Below are positions 45,980-58,409 of a DNA stretch of 64,000 nucleotides, one piece after another. The position numbers and the translations under genes are program-made. Origin of the DNA: Gnetum montanum (lineage: Eukaryota > Streptophyta > Gnetopsida > Gnetales > Gnetaceae); assembly GCA_015680685.1 (NCBI GenBank), contig MNCI01035320.1, positions 39,580 through 103,579 of the forward strand, given 5' to 3'. The notes beneath the pieces are model-generated. The model was given only the letters and a program-made list of their open reading frames with translations, did not search any database and had not been told where the DNA came from. The stretch's first letter is position 1, and every line of letters starts with the position of its first letter.

Positions 45980-47385
45980 ACTATCTTAAGGGCTATATTA
46001 CCATAGGCCTTAGTGATGAAAAAAGACCCTTGCTAGTTGGAAGAGAATTTGTTTACATGTTTGTGGATAGCCTTAAGGACTAGGTAACCTATGTTAATCT
46101 TGTGCTTACTTAGGTTATGGTGGTATTGTTGTTTTTGCCTCTTATGTGACATGAGTAAATTTTCACACCCATTGCTCCTCCACCGAGTCTAGGTCTATGG
46201 TATGTAGCTCCTTGTTTTGTTTATCATTGATGAAGCTGGATAAGGCTACTCAGAGCAATGGAACTTGCAATTCAAGAGATAATATAACTTTAGAATCATA
46301 AAATAGGCTATACAAGGTCACATTGGTTGTATTTTGGAATATGGTTTGATAGGCCCAAAGTGCATAGATAGGTTGCTAATGCCACTTGTGTTTGCTATTG
46401 TTCAACATCTTTTTGAGTAAGCTTATGATAGCCTTATTACTTGATTTAGCTTGTCCATTAGCTTAAGGGTAATATGGTGATGAGAAGAAGTGCTTAATGC
46501 CTAGGTCATGACAAAAGTCTTTCATTTCTTGGCTACTAAACTATGGTCCATTATCTCTGACTATGTTCATAGGTATACCGAAATGGGGTACTATGTTATC
46601 TAGTACGAATTTACAAACTTGTTGAGATGTTTTCTTTCTTATGAGAATAGGTTCAACTCACTTTGTAAAGTATTTGGTTGTAGTGATGATAAAGCTATGC
46701 CCTATATAAGACATAGGTGTTATAAATCTAATGATATGCAATCCCAATTGTTAAAATGGCCGAGTTATTTATGTAGTATGTAGCTTATTTGAAAATACAT
46801 GTATAAGGTTGCTATGTTGTTGGCAAATGTCACATGTTTTAACCTTCTATAGGTAGTTATTTTCCATATAGGGCTAGTAATAACCTAACCATCTAATCTT
46901 TGTGTCCATGGCTCTAAGTCCAGTATGTCCCCCACATACATCCTCATGAACCTACTATAGGACTATGGAGGCTTCAATTTTATCCAAGCACACTAACAAT
47001 ATGCCATCATAGGATCATTTTCATAATGTGTTATCATCTACTATGACATATTATTTTGATCATTTATGTACAGTGTCCTTTTGAGTGGTAGTCAGGCTTT
47101 GTGAAGGTTCACCAAGCATAAGGTAAAGCTTGATATCATCATACCACTCCTTTGGAGTAGTGATATGAACAACAAGTATAATGGTATCCTTAGTGCTCTA
47201 CATGATGGGAATAGCATAGTCCATGGTTAAGGAAGACAACTTTCTAAACACATCTAGCATCACACTAAGGGCTAATGTTGTAATGGCATTGACTATGATG
47301 TTCTTGATTTAGGGTAAATGTTGGGTATCAAAATCTATAAATTTTTGCATTAGTTTGTTTCCTAGGTTATAAAAAAGTTGCAAAT
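45980..47385 (-). pseudogene. RNase H end and integrase of element C
   Basis: RNase H end at 47,250-47,380: NKLMQKFIDFDTQHLP followed by NAITTLALS. Integrase zinc-binding part at 46,820-47,000: VHEDVCGGHTG, YYWPYMEN, CDICQQHSN. Core at 46,440-46,760: TTKYFTK, VRDNGP, ANGQAKSSNKAI. The first catalytic Asp is Lys (TTKYFTK for TDYFTK) and the catalytic Glu is Lys (GQAKSSN), so the enzyme is dead even apart from its stops. Confidence 0.75.
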
Positions 47386-47589
47386 GTTTGCCTTTACATG
47401 TGTATGGGATTATTTATTGACTCTTAACAAAACAAAACAAACTGACTCCACAAAATTGAGTACTTGAGTGTATAGATCAACAAAATTATAAAAATTATGG
47501 TGTTCATGATACAAAATTTAATATCATTACATGACTGTACAATAATTTGGATAGCACATCATCTGACAATGTGAAGATGATAATGAAGA

Positions 47590-50270
47590 TTAGAATGTCC
47601 TAGGCAGTGGTGGCTCTTGAGGCTCTGAAGGGTCTTTACTAGATTCAGGCATGTGTAGTGGCTAAGGAAGCTGTGACTATCCTATGATGGCTAAAATTTC
47701 CAATGGAAGGTGAAAGGAATTAAGTAATACCTTCATCTTCTCCTCCTTACTGTGGGGATCATTCACGGTCCATGCAGCTTCACTAATGTTGGCTAGAATG
47801 GGGACATCCCAAGGACTAGGCATGATTGAGAACATCAGCTTTACATTGATGAACTAGGTAGTGAACTGTTTACGTTCAATGTCAAATGCCCTTATTACAT
47901 TTTGTAGCCCTTGGTAGTTGTTCATCCTTTTAGCTAGGTTCTCAGCAATTGATCTTTGATCTATGAACTTAAGTTCAAGTTTAGCATTAGCCACTACAAA
48001 TTTTTCCTTGATGTCCTTATGGTGCTTGAACTCAACCTTGTACAACACATATGAGCTAGCAACTTGCTTCTCCAACTTAGACTATGGTCCTCTAGTAGTC
48101 AACATGGGAAAATTTACATAATGGAAATTGGCAAGCTCCATATATTCCATCATCTCCTTGATCTGCAACTCTTTCATGTAGATTTCTACATTATTGTAGG
48201 GATCTATCCCATCAATGATGGGTTACCAAACTTCTTTTTCTTGATGGAGTTACTAGAGGGCCTCATTTTCTTTACCTTCACTAATTGTATATGTTTTTCA
48301 TTTACTTCATTTTGTAGAAAAACTTTCTCTCTATAATGATCTTTAACTTTTTCAAATTTAAGAACTTTGGATTTCTAGGCAGCTACCTCAATTATAGTCT
48401 TTTGGTGAAGGGTGTGCACCTTCTCCATGGAGAGATTCCTATTCTCTGCTATCAATCTTCTTAGCTTTATGTTTACTCTGTCTAGTTTCTCCTATTATTG
48501 ATGGATGAAATCTTTTAGCTACTACTTGTGCATATCAACATTTCATAGGTGATGGTCCTTTACAGTTAGTTGGACATTCTCCTAGTGGGTCTAATCCAAG
48601 GCCCTCCAAATATTATGTTGTGTGGCTTCTACCAAGGATGTGTAGAAAACCATTGTCTCCATTGCATTGTCAACCCCTTTGAGCCTAGACTAAAGATGTT
48701 GCATATATTCATCTCTTGTGAGTGCTAGGTCGAGAAATATGGGTTTAATAATCTAGGATCTTAGTTTAGCAACCTCTACAGCCAAGCATTCTTTCTACTT
48801 TGTAGCTATTTTGAGTTGTCCCTCCAATACGATGCTTTTGCCCCTTGCCTCTAACAGCTTTGACTGGGTTGCAGTGATGTTATCTAGAATGTCAAAGACA
48901 TCTAGAAGTGGTTACCTGATTCCCAGCATTTGGTCCAATAGCTCTTCATGCTATGCTACACTTATTCTGTGACTTATAGTTCTTGCAGATGTCCACACAT
49001 CTTTAAGTGCTATGATGTTTGGTGCAAATGTTGCAAGTGTGTTGAGCATTTTGCTAATCCTGTTAGCAACCACTTCTACTACTGTTACCTACCCTTGGTG
49101 CTACATCACCAAAACAATTGCTCCTTCACCCTCTTCCAAGCACACCAAGCAGGTTATAACATTCCTAGAAATTTTTGGGAGTGGATATTATTTTGTGAGA
49201 GACACTGTGACCTCTATGGTACTCAAATTTGACCTCATGAGTAGTTACATTCTTTGAGTTGAGAAAACAGATCCATCCTCATCCATCAAATTGATTCTTT
49301 GAGCCACCTCATTAAGGTGACTTATGGTTGGTTTATATATATCACTCGTGCCTGCTCTTTGCTCTTATTCACTCAAGAGCCATTCTCTATATTTGTGCAA
49401 CTATGTGAGGGTCGCAGTAATGTCTGGCACTATTATTTGAGTGGTAGGTGGTGGTGGCCACTGCTCCTCTTCTTGAATCATAGTTGTAGGCATTTTGTTC
49501 TTCATCATTTTCACCGAGTTGGTATCTAGAAGATTTTTTACATCATCGTTAGTATAATGGACTATTCCTCCCCTTCAACAGAGTTTCCTGATGAGGCATG
49601 GAAAAGGGAGTGTCTTTCTTCCATGTTCATTTTCTTTAAATTTCTTCTCCATCTCTAGATAGATCAGCTACAAAAGGTTGACTGAGAATCTGCTACTAAG
49701 AGCAACACATGCTTGGGCAAAGAAGGTAGTGATTTTTCTTGGCATCACTATGAAATTGAGGTGGAAGGCCACAATCTTATAATGGATCCTCTCTACTAGT
49801 GTAAGTATGTCAAACTCCTTGCGATCAACACCATCACACCCATTATTTCTTGATACTTGGATTTTCCTACATTAGGATTTTAGTAAGGTTCACCATTATT
49901 TTAGGCAACCCAAGAGCTGCAGTAATGGCCTATGCTGAGCAGGACACTGAGATGTCCCAAGAAAGGGCCACTATTTAACTCTTGAAGCACCAATTTTTGG
50001 ACCTCCCTTAATTTGATTTGATTTAGGTAGGCCTTTGTTAAGGTCACCTCAAGGTTTGCTAGTTGTGTAGGTGCATCATCTTGATGGGAGTGTTCTATTA
50101 CTACTACGGCTAGTTCTAGAATCTATCTAATAGATTCCATTTCTACCTCCTCCCTAAGAGGACCTATCGCATGGGTTACGAGTGGTTCTTCTTGTTAGGG
50201 CTATTCATGATCTCTTCACATTCTAGGCCATTTTCCCCTTGGTTGGAATGGTTATGCTTCCTACATGTGC
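47590..50270 (-). pseudogene. Third ORF of element B
   Basis: It is the counterpart of 6,037-8,854. The conserved C-terminal half includes a coiled-coil-like segment (47,854-48,075: SYVLYKVEFKHHKDIKEKF, NLAKRMNNYQGLQNVI), then DVPILANISEAAW, KVLLNSFHLPLEI, and a Pro-rich tail EPQEPPLPRTF before the stop at 47,590. The N-terminal part around 50,050-50,120 has LEVTLTKAYLNQIKLREVQ, aligned with LEGTLTQAYLDIIRSQEIQ in A. The start codon is not preserved clearly. It encodes an unknown element-borne protein; stops are scattered through it. Confidence 0.65.
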
Positions 50271-52440
50271 TTTTCTTTTGGTGCTATTTGCAGTCATAAC
50301 ACATTGATGGATTAGTAGATATAATGGATAACTTTAAAGTTTTTTAATACCTTTTCTCATTAGTTAGTTACACTTTGGCTAAGGTTGGACCATGAAAGAT
50401 TGATTATTTTATTAATTATTAATTATAATTATCATCAAATCTTATTGGAAAGGTTTAAGTCTTGTAATTTAGTGTTTAATAGTTGATTTTTTAGTTAATC
50501 CCTTGTCGAAGTTAGAAAAAATCGTGAAAATTTTTCTATGAAAAATGGTACATTTGTGCCCCCATAATGAAGAGCTTACCTCCAATAGCTGTAGGGTTAA
50601 AGAATGAAGTGATTTGGATAAAAAAATTATGAATTATGAGATCTGAAAGGTTCTAGGCTCTGAAAAATTGAAAAACTCCCTTGGCATTTGTTAGAAAATG
50701 TAATATTTTCTAAATGGGATCATGCCTATTTATACTATTTTTCTACCACGTCAATAGGGCCTTGTATACGAGGCCTCATATATAGGTCTGCTCCATCAAT
50801 GGGGCTTGTATATGGGGTGCATCAACCAAAATTTTCAAAGTTGAATATCTCTAGAAATATAATGAAATTTTTAATTAAATTAGGGTCCATGGAATCCCAG
50901 AAAAGGTAAGAATATGATAAAATCATTTAAGAGGGTCTTTGAAGGCTCAAAAATTGAAACAATTGATGGAGAACATTTTTAATGAAGAAAATATGTAAAG
51001 GAGCACATGGTCTGATGTGGAAGATGGGTGTATGAAAGATTTTGGTTGCAAGAATGCCTAGGGATAAGGTACTTAATAAACTCAACCAAGGAATATGCAA
51101 GTGGATCCTCTTGATAGTAGGTAGATGCCCTTTTTCCCCTTGCATAACCTCAACCTAAGGAGTCCATGGGCCATAGTGGTAACTAATGGTCTATGGAAGT
51201 TAAGGACCAAAACCTAGAAGATTCTACCTAAGAGTTCAAATACATTAGACCAAGACATGAAATCAAGAACATGGACACTAGCATTGAGGTGAGTTATGGA
51301 TAGCATAAATGGATGATGGAGAAGGTAGAATGGAATTCCCAAACTAGGTTCATAAGAAGTCCCTTGTGGACTTCATGTTTAAATGACTAAAGGAGATTCA
51401 TCCTTAATCCAAACCAAAACCAACCTTGTGCAGTGATTTTGCATTGCCACTCCAAAATTGATCCACCCCCTAAAGAAATAAGATGCTTCCACAAAACAAC
51501 CACCATTCTATAAGGAGAAGAAAAGAGAATTAGGAAGTGAGAGAGGGCCTTAGTTAGATGGGATGTTAGGCATGGATACATGTCTTTCTAATCCCATAAC
51601 TAGTGCTTGTAGCCCATTTATTTGTCTAAGGGATGTGCTTTGAATTCCCATCATGTTTTTTTTATCTCTTTGTATGGGAACCATACATGCAAAGACTTTA
51701 TTTGACTTCCTATTTAGTGGTTGGAATGGAACAGTAAGAAGTCCATGAAAAACACTCAAGCACTCAAGTATGTAGAAACATACAAAGAGTATTGAGTCCC
51801 CTTGAAGTCACACCCTATTCAAAACCTTTGAATCCTTCCCAATTCTAGAAACTACCAAAGTCACAAATTTATTAAAAGTTGATTTAATGAAAGGGACCTC
51901 AAACTTTTAGAACAAGTAAAACCATAGATTTTGTGAATGGGTAGATATCATGGACTCATTGCTTGTTCCATGAAAAAAGAAACCATGATTGAGCCATTGG
52001 TAAAAAAATTCAAAAAAAGAAACTAGATAGAAGCAAACTAGACATTAAGTACAAACCACCATTAGTAGCATCTATAGCACCCTCATGTCCTATTTGCAAT
52101 AAAGCACTTTTATTAGCAAAAATTTGAAAACCACACTTAAACAAAAAAAAAGTATAGAAGAAAGTGTGAAATATTCAATATATATTCAAACATACTAATG
52201 ATGGTGTAGAACAAAAAATGGTGCAAAACAAAAAAAAATTTAAAATCATTAAGTTGTAAAATAAATAAATTGCAAAATGAAAAATGTGGGAAAAAAATAG
52301 AAAAAATAAAGAGCTATATGGATGATGAGCATGGATGGCCATCTCCCCCATAACTGAGTTGGAAGTAGGAGATCCAAAAAATTGAACATGGTTGTCCATT
52401 TGTTGAGGTAGTTGTTGTACTAGCTTATTTTGGTTCTAGG
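50271..52440 (-). other. Non-coding spacer of element B
   Basis: Collinear with 8,855-11,250 in A. The landmark gcaagtggatcctc is at 51,096, and ccccttgaagtcacaccct is at about 51,798. Confidence 0.55.
50725..50736 (-). promoter_or_regulatory. Internal TATA box before the third ORF of B
   Basis: On the minus strand it reads AGTATAAATAGG, about 0.45 kb upstream of the third ORF. Upstream repeated words are at 50,750-50,830: gggccttgtatacgaggcc and ccatcaatggggcttgtat. The words differ from those in A but occupy the same place. Confidence 0.45.
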
Positions 52441-52449
52441 AAAAGCTTC

Positions 52450-53600
52450 ACTTGTTGGATGTTGACTAGTTGCTTTTTATTTGGGCTTTTAGGTTTTGTA
52501 TATGGTCATGGCCCCAGATGGAAAGGATTCAAAACTTATATAAGGTCCTTCCCACAATTTTTGAAATTTTGTTTTTTAAGGTGCATGTGTGGGATTCTAG
52601 TAAAAAACCTTATCTTCTAGTTGGAATTTCACTTTTTGTATTCTTTGGTCATGTTGTTTCTTGTTAAATGCCTTGTGCACTTCAGTCAAAGATAGGGCCA
52701 CCAATAAATTTTCATCTAGCACATTCAAGTTGATCAATCTTTGTCTTTATCCTAGACTCAGGTCAAGATTCAGGTCATAGGCTATTAAGAGTGTACAGAG
52801 CTTAGATTGAATCAAGAGCGTTAGAAGTTTTCCATACACTAGCTCATAGAAAGAGTATCCAATAGGAAGTTTCCATGTTGAGTGGTAGGCGCATAGGGCA
52901 TCATTGAGTTTTGTGCTCTAATCTCTCCTATATTTTCTTATGGTACTTGTTAGGATCTTTGTGATCTCCTGGTTAGTTACCTGTACTTGACCATTGGCTT
53001 GGGGATGACAGGGTGTTATTAATTTATTTTTAACCCCTAAGTGTTGCATTAACTTTCTACAAGTGGCACTTGTAAAATAAGTTCTATTGTCAAAAATAAA
53101 TGCACATGACATCCTAAACCTATTTACAACATGTTGTTGTACAAATCTAGTAGTAGTGGATGATGTACAATAAGTGATAGTTGTTGCTTTTGGTAATTTA
53201 GTGCAATAGTCAAATGCTATAATGATATATGCCTTTTCATTCAACGTGGGTATGATGAGACCGATGAAGTATATGCCCCATATGTCAAAGGGCTCTAGTG
53301 GTTGAATCCACTATTAAGGACCTTCCATTCAAGCAGTCATCCCATCATCTTGTTGACAACATTCACAAAATCAAATAAAATGGTTGCCATTCTTGAAGAT
53401 TGTAGGCTAGTGGTATCCTGCCATCAAGATTTCTATAGCTATGCATCTTCCTACATAGTTCCTCCACAAGGGCCTTCATGAGCATCTTGAAGAATGCATA
53501 GTTAATCTATATCAAGGACACACTAATAAACCAAACCATTGGTGCATACCTTGTAAAGGTATTTGTTAATTTCTATGAAGTACTTCACTCGATGAAGAAA
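52450..53600 (-). pseudogene. Integrase of element B
   Basis: A core frame at 52,918-53,244 shows AFDYCTKLPKA (first Asp), FIFDNRTYFTS (second Asp, with Arg where Gly is usual) and HPQANGQVQVTNQEI. In the last motif the catalytic Glu is replaced by Gln (NGQVQ for NGQVE in A). The zinc-binding part lies at 53,380-53,600 in broken frames. Confidence 0.75.
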
Positions 53601-54950
53601 TTATTGCTTCTTCTTATAGTCAAGATCTTGTGGCATCTCTTAAGTGAGAAGGTAAGTGAGGATGCCATCATACCATTTTATTTTTGTCAGCACTTGGTTA
53701 TCTATTACTCTTGTAAAGAGGAGTTTGTTTAGAAACTAATTAGAGAGTGGACTCTCCTCCTCTTTGTTATTCTATCTTAATCAAGAGAGGTGGTCAATGA
53801 TCACATTCTTGGTTCCTTTTTGATCTATCATCATGAGATCAAATTCCTACAAGATCATGAGCCACATTATGATATGAGGACTTACCATTAGCTTGTTCAT
53901 TAGGAAGTAGATGGCACTATAGCCTAAACTTGTTGAGAGCATACACCACTACCATTATCTCTTTTTCAATTGTGCTGTAATTCAATTGTGCAACTACAAT
54001 ACTTTGGCTGATGCAATGGATGTATTATAGATGTTTCTTATCATCCAACTGCATAAGCACCACTCCCAAACCATAATTAGATGCATCCATCATTATGTAA
54101 AATGATTTGGACTAGTGAGATGCCCATAGAATTGGAGTTTCTATGATTTTTTCCTTCAACTATTGAAATTCATGTTCACACTTCTTAGTCTAGATGAATG
54201 AAGCATATTTTCTTGTTAGCTCAACCAATGGATTTGCTATCTTAGAAAAATTCTCTATGAATCATTGGTAGTAGCTAGTATGTCCAAGAAATGATCTAAC
54301 ATTTTTGACTCTCTCTAGTTGGCATGTAATTTCTTGGATGGCCCTTATCTCTTTTGGGTCTACCTCAATCCTTACCTGAGTGATTCTATGATTCAATACT
54401 ATGCCTTCTTGGACTATTAGATGGAGTTTCTACCAATTAAGCCTATGTTTTGTTTCAACACATCTTTTTAATACCTACTCAAGGTGATCTAGGGCTTACT
54501 CAAATGTAACCCATAGGTAGAGAATTCATCCATGAAGACTTCTATTCCGCTACTAATCTACTATTGGAAAATACTAAGAACTAGGCATTAAAATGTTGTA
54601 AGGACATTTCATAGATCGAATGGCATTTTACAATATGCAAAAGTTTCCAAGGGACTCGTGGATGTTTTCTTGGCTTGATCTTTTGCCACAATTTGGATTT
54701 GGTTATAGCCACTATAACCGTCCAAGGACCTATAATAGTAATTCCTAGAGATAGTGTTCAACACTTGGTCTACAAATGGAAATGGGAAATTATTTTTAAA
54801 TGTTGTCATATTCAATAGCCTAAAGTTGATGCAGACTCACCACTTGCCACCTTTCTTTGGCATAATTACAAGTGAACTAATCCACTCACTATCCATGATG
54901 GAATAGATGAACCCTACCTTGAAGAGTTTCTCTATTTCCTCCTTGATGAT
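53601..54950 (-). pseudogene. RT and RNase H of element B
   Basis: The frame 54,609-54,815 has MTTFKNNFPFPFVDQVL and LDGYSGYNQIQIV. The RT box at about 54,520-54,545 reads VFMDEFSTYG, with the second catalytic Asp changed to Glu. The sequence is collinear with A on both sides of A's LINE and therefore defines that insertion site. RNase H continues to the integrase. Confidence 0.75.
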
Positions 54951-55139
54951 CTATTTCAATTTGGGGTTTAGCTACTTTTGTGGTTGCCTTTTTGGCTTCA
55001 TGGAAAGGTTGGTGTAAATGCAATGTTGGCATATCCTTGGATCGATCCTAGTTAGCTCGAGATATGACTAGGCAAAGGCTATTGGCCACTTCTTAATGAC
55101 CTTTAATAACTTTTATTTTTGTTAGGAGCAAGTTTGGAA

Positions 55140-55770
55140 TTTATTATGACTAGCTTTCCATTATTTAAGAATGCATATTCCATGCCAATTGGTAGATTTT
55201 TCAACTCTAGGGGCTCCTACTTAAAGTTCTTAGCAATTTCCAACTCTTCCCAATAGGTATCATTATCTTCATCATTAGAGAGTTGGTGATGAACCTTCTC
55301 AAGTTCATCCATGCTTTCAACATAAGCACATATTAGGATTTTAGTTAGTTCCATGCATACTGTGCTGCTATCTGAGTTAGTTTTTAGCCATTGGGTGCCC
55401 TCCTATTTTGTGGTTGCTATGTATAAACACCTTTGAATATCTATTTCTTATGCACACTGATTGCATGTTTTAATGTATGTACTTTTGATGGACCAAATTC
55501 TTTGCTTGCAATTGTACCTATTATTGCTGTATGTGATGAATGGAATAAACTTCTTCTCTAGCATTCCAAATTCATTTTCCTTGGATATTTTCAAGGATAG
55601 GTCCCTTATACCCATATGTGCATTGACTGTGCTTAACCAAGCCCTTTCCATAATGATGGGGAAATCACCTTTGTAGTTTTTAATCTTAATCATCAAAGAT
55701 TTAACATGATAGGACCACTTAATAATTGTGGTCATAATGTCCTCCACTAATCCCAAAGGAATAATAATTA
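55140..55770 (-). pseudogene. Protease C-terminal region of element B
   Basis: The frame 55,448-55,756 contains GDFPIIMERAWLSTVNAHMG followed by IRDLSLKISKEN, the C-terminal retropepsin block. Collinearity with A breaks at about 55,815, where the D-S-G active-site region should follow. B instead jumps into mid-gag, so an internal deletion removed the active site and the gag tail. Confidence 0.7.
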
Positions 55771-55829
55771 ATTAGTTTGCCAAATTCTAAATGGGCATTA
55801 CTCTTCTTGAGATGTGGTAGGTTCTTGAT

Positions 55830-57306
55830 AGAAAGATCCTCCTCATAAAATCAGACCTCTTGTTTCTTAATAGAAAGGTCCCTATTATACTCTTCTACAC
55901 TTTTTATTTTTTTCAACTCACCTTCCTCTTTTGCTACCTACTCTATAAGTCTTTGGATCCGATGAGATCTTAATCTAGATAGTCTCCCTTGGGCATAAGC
56001 CCCAGGAATTTTTCTAGTTTCTGCTCTAAGCCCATCTATGATGTGGTGGAGTTGTTTCCTTTGAGAATAACCATGATCAAGGCATCGATGTAAAAGTGAA
56101 TAATATTTTTCCATGGCAACATCAAAGGGTTCATGTGTTCCTTATTTTTAGCCTTGGATTTTCCTTCTTAAATTAGACACTCTAAAGTGTGTCAGGTATT
56201 TGTCATTAAACAACTCTAACATGGTACTCCATCAATGGATAGATTTCAGCTCCAAGTACAAATGTCAACTTTTAGCTTCCTTGATGAGTTTCCTAGGGAA
56301 AAGCTTGAGTTTCTACTATTCATTTTCTAAGTTTTATAAGGCATAGGCATTGTGGAAAGCTTGTAGACAATTTTGTGTATCAAAGTTATATCCCCCCTTA
56401 AATTCTGAAAAATTATTCATGTCTAAGTACTTGATCCAACTATCTCTTACATGCATAGTTGGAATTTTAAGTACCTCTACAATGTTAAGCATGCTTTTAG
56501 TTGTGAATAGAGGTTCATCATCATGATTGTGTTGATGATGCCAATGATGGTTTCTTTCACCTTTTCATTCTTGGTAGGCTCTACAATCATTTTTGTCTTG
56601 TTGATCACCTTCATCATGATTATTTCACTAGCAACTTCTATTAGAACCTAAAGATGAAGAGGAATGTTTGGAATTGGATGAAGAGGATGAAGGGGAATGT
56701 GGACCACCACCACCATCGCAATGTCCACCACCACCTCTTCACTCATTACAACCATCATCCTTAGATCCCTTACCACTATGATGTTTACCTAAGTTCCTAG
56801 ATTAACTATCACATTTTCATAAACCTAGTTTACAAATAGTAGATTACAAGTTCAAGACCACATCCTCACCACCAATAATAGAGGGTGGAGACTCTTCATG
56901 TTGAAAATCCTTAAGGGGAGGATCCACATTATCATCTTAGCTTAATAGGAACAAAGGGTTACTAAAGTGCTTCCCCTTCATAAACTCATGGTGCTTCTCC
57001 TGGTATTGATCTCTCTTGCATTGTGTTTTAGTGGGATGGTACTCTCAAGTGTCATATCCATTGACAATGTATTCCTTGTGAAGATCTAGAATGCCTAACT
57101 TTTTAAGTTTTTGAAAGAGAATTCCATGACATAGATCTATTAAGGGGAAATATGACATTGCCATCCATATCACACCATTGTAATTATTCATCCTGATGTA
57201 GGATGAAGGTGAAGTCTAGTACATACTCATTTGGATGAGGATATACCACTTTGCACTCTTATGGAACTAGTAGTTTGACATCTTCATGCTTGTAAGAAAA
57301 AGACAT
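55830..57306 (-). pseudogene. Gag of element B
   Basis: On the minus strand from about 57,306 (MSFSYKHEDVKLL): an acidic, His/Asp-rich stretch (56,520-56,760), then MHVRDSWIKYLDMNNFSEF (56,430-56,480), the gag core with PFDVAMEKYYSLLHRC (56,080-56,140), and HHIIDGLRAETRK (56,020-56,050). Stops and frameshifts occur throughout. The zinc knuckle is missing. Confidence 0.65.
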
Positions 57307-57438
57307 TTTGTAAGAAATAAAATAGTCAATGTGCTTTTGTAATTATAAGTCATTTGGAAGTGAAATTGATCTTAGATTAGTCCAATGATACTAATAATAT
57401 TTACTAATCATAGATAGCACACATTTTAACAAACAAAG

Positions 57439-57457
57439 TCTTTGGCAGTGATGCCAA
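57439..57457 (-). other. Decayed primer-binding site of element B
   Basis: On the minus strand it reads TTGGCATCACTGCCAAAGA. Against the tRNA-Asp-complementary site TGGCGCCGTTGCCGGGGA, nearly all differences are G-to-A or C-to-T. It lies directly next to the LTR end. Confidence 0.6.
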
Positions 57458-58409
57458 AGATGAGCAATTGAAGGTACCCCTATGCCCAACCATATGGATC
57501 ACAATGCATTTATGTGTGATCTAGATGAAATTCATGGACTTTATAGTTTTTGGTACACTAGTCTTCTAGGAAGTGAACCTTGTCCTAATGTCATCCATTG
57601 TCTTCTTAAGTACACTTGTGAAGCATAATGGTATGGTTAAGAGTAATTAAGGCATATAATTTTTATCATTTTATGTTTTATGGTTTTGGTACTTGAAAAG
57701 AGAGATAGAATGATTAATAATTAATTTAATTTAACTAACTAACTACTCTTTAACTAATCCTAATATAAGCATCTATTCCTACTTCATGTACACGTTCTAA
57801 ACCCATGTATCCATTACTGGGTTACCGAGCACTATGCTATTGGGTATACAAAGCAATAATGCTACTATGATTACCAAGAGAATAGGTGTTACACTTGAAG
57901 TGGTTGTACTTATGTACTTCACTAATTTAGCTTTATTGATTTAAGTTTAATTTAGCTTAATTTTTTTTAATTGATTGAATATTTAATAAAGAAAATGAAT
58001 GCATATATAAAACATTTAAGGTATCTAGAATGCTGCAAGGTTTATCAAGAAGCTCGTCTTTATTTCTGTACATACTGTCATGCTTAGGTACAAAAATACT
58101 TGAATAAAGATCCATACACTTAAGGACTCTTACTATAGCAACATAAGAGAAATATTCTAACTTTCAAATGTAAAAACTATAGGAGTTTAGATACTACTAT
58201 GAATCTAAGGCCCATTAACATGGCTGGGAGCTCATATTTATAGATTTTTCTATATAGCTATGTCAATGGGGTCCCATCAACATAGTAAATACTATGTCGA
58301 TGTGGTACCATCGATGGGGCAAAACCACTTAAATGGGCCCTCATCGATGGGGGCCCATTGACGAGGATCCATCAATGAGGATCCATCGATGTAGCTTATT
58401 GATGCTTCA
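57458..58409 (-). repeat. 5' LTR of element B
   Basis: It aligns with the LTR of A at 4,864-5,789. The TATA box (CTATAAATAT, minus strand) is at 58,234-58,243. The palindrome cassette upstream of it (58,255-58,400) has ccatcgatgg, gggccctcatcgatgggg and ggatccatcgatg. U5 repeats with tactgggttaccgagc and tatgattaccaagag are at 57,815-57,880. The right boundary at the C junction is approximate. Confidence 0.75.

Larger units (their letters stand above)
47390..58409 (-). mobile_element. Element B: Athila-like Ty3/gypsy copy inserted in element C
   Basis: It is a near-complete sister of element A: 5' LTR (57,458-58,409), primer-binding site, gag, partial protease, RT, RNase H, integrase, spacer and third ORF on the minus strand. 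Its left end stops inside the short region between the third ORF and the LTR, so the 3' LTR is missing. The missing LTR and the missing ~50 residues of C's RNase H suggest one later deletion across that junction. It lacks the LINE seen in A and has lost the gag tail and protease active-site region. Confidence 0.8.
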
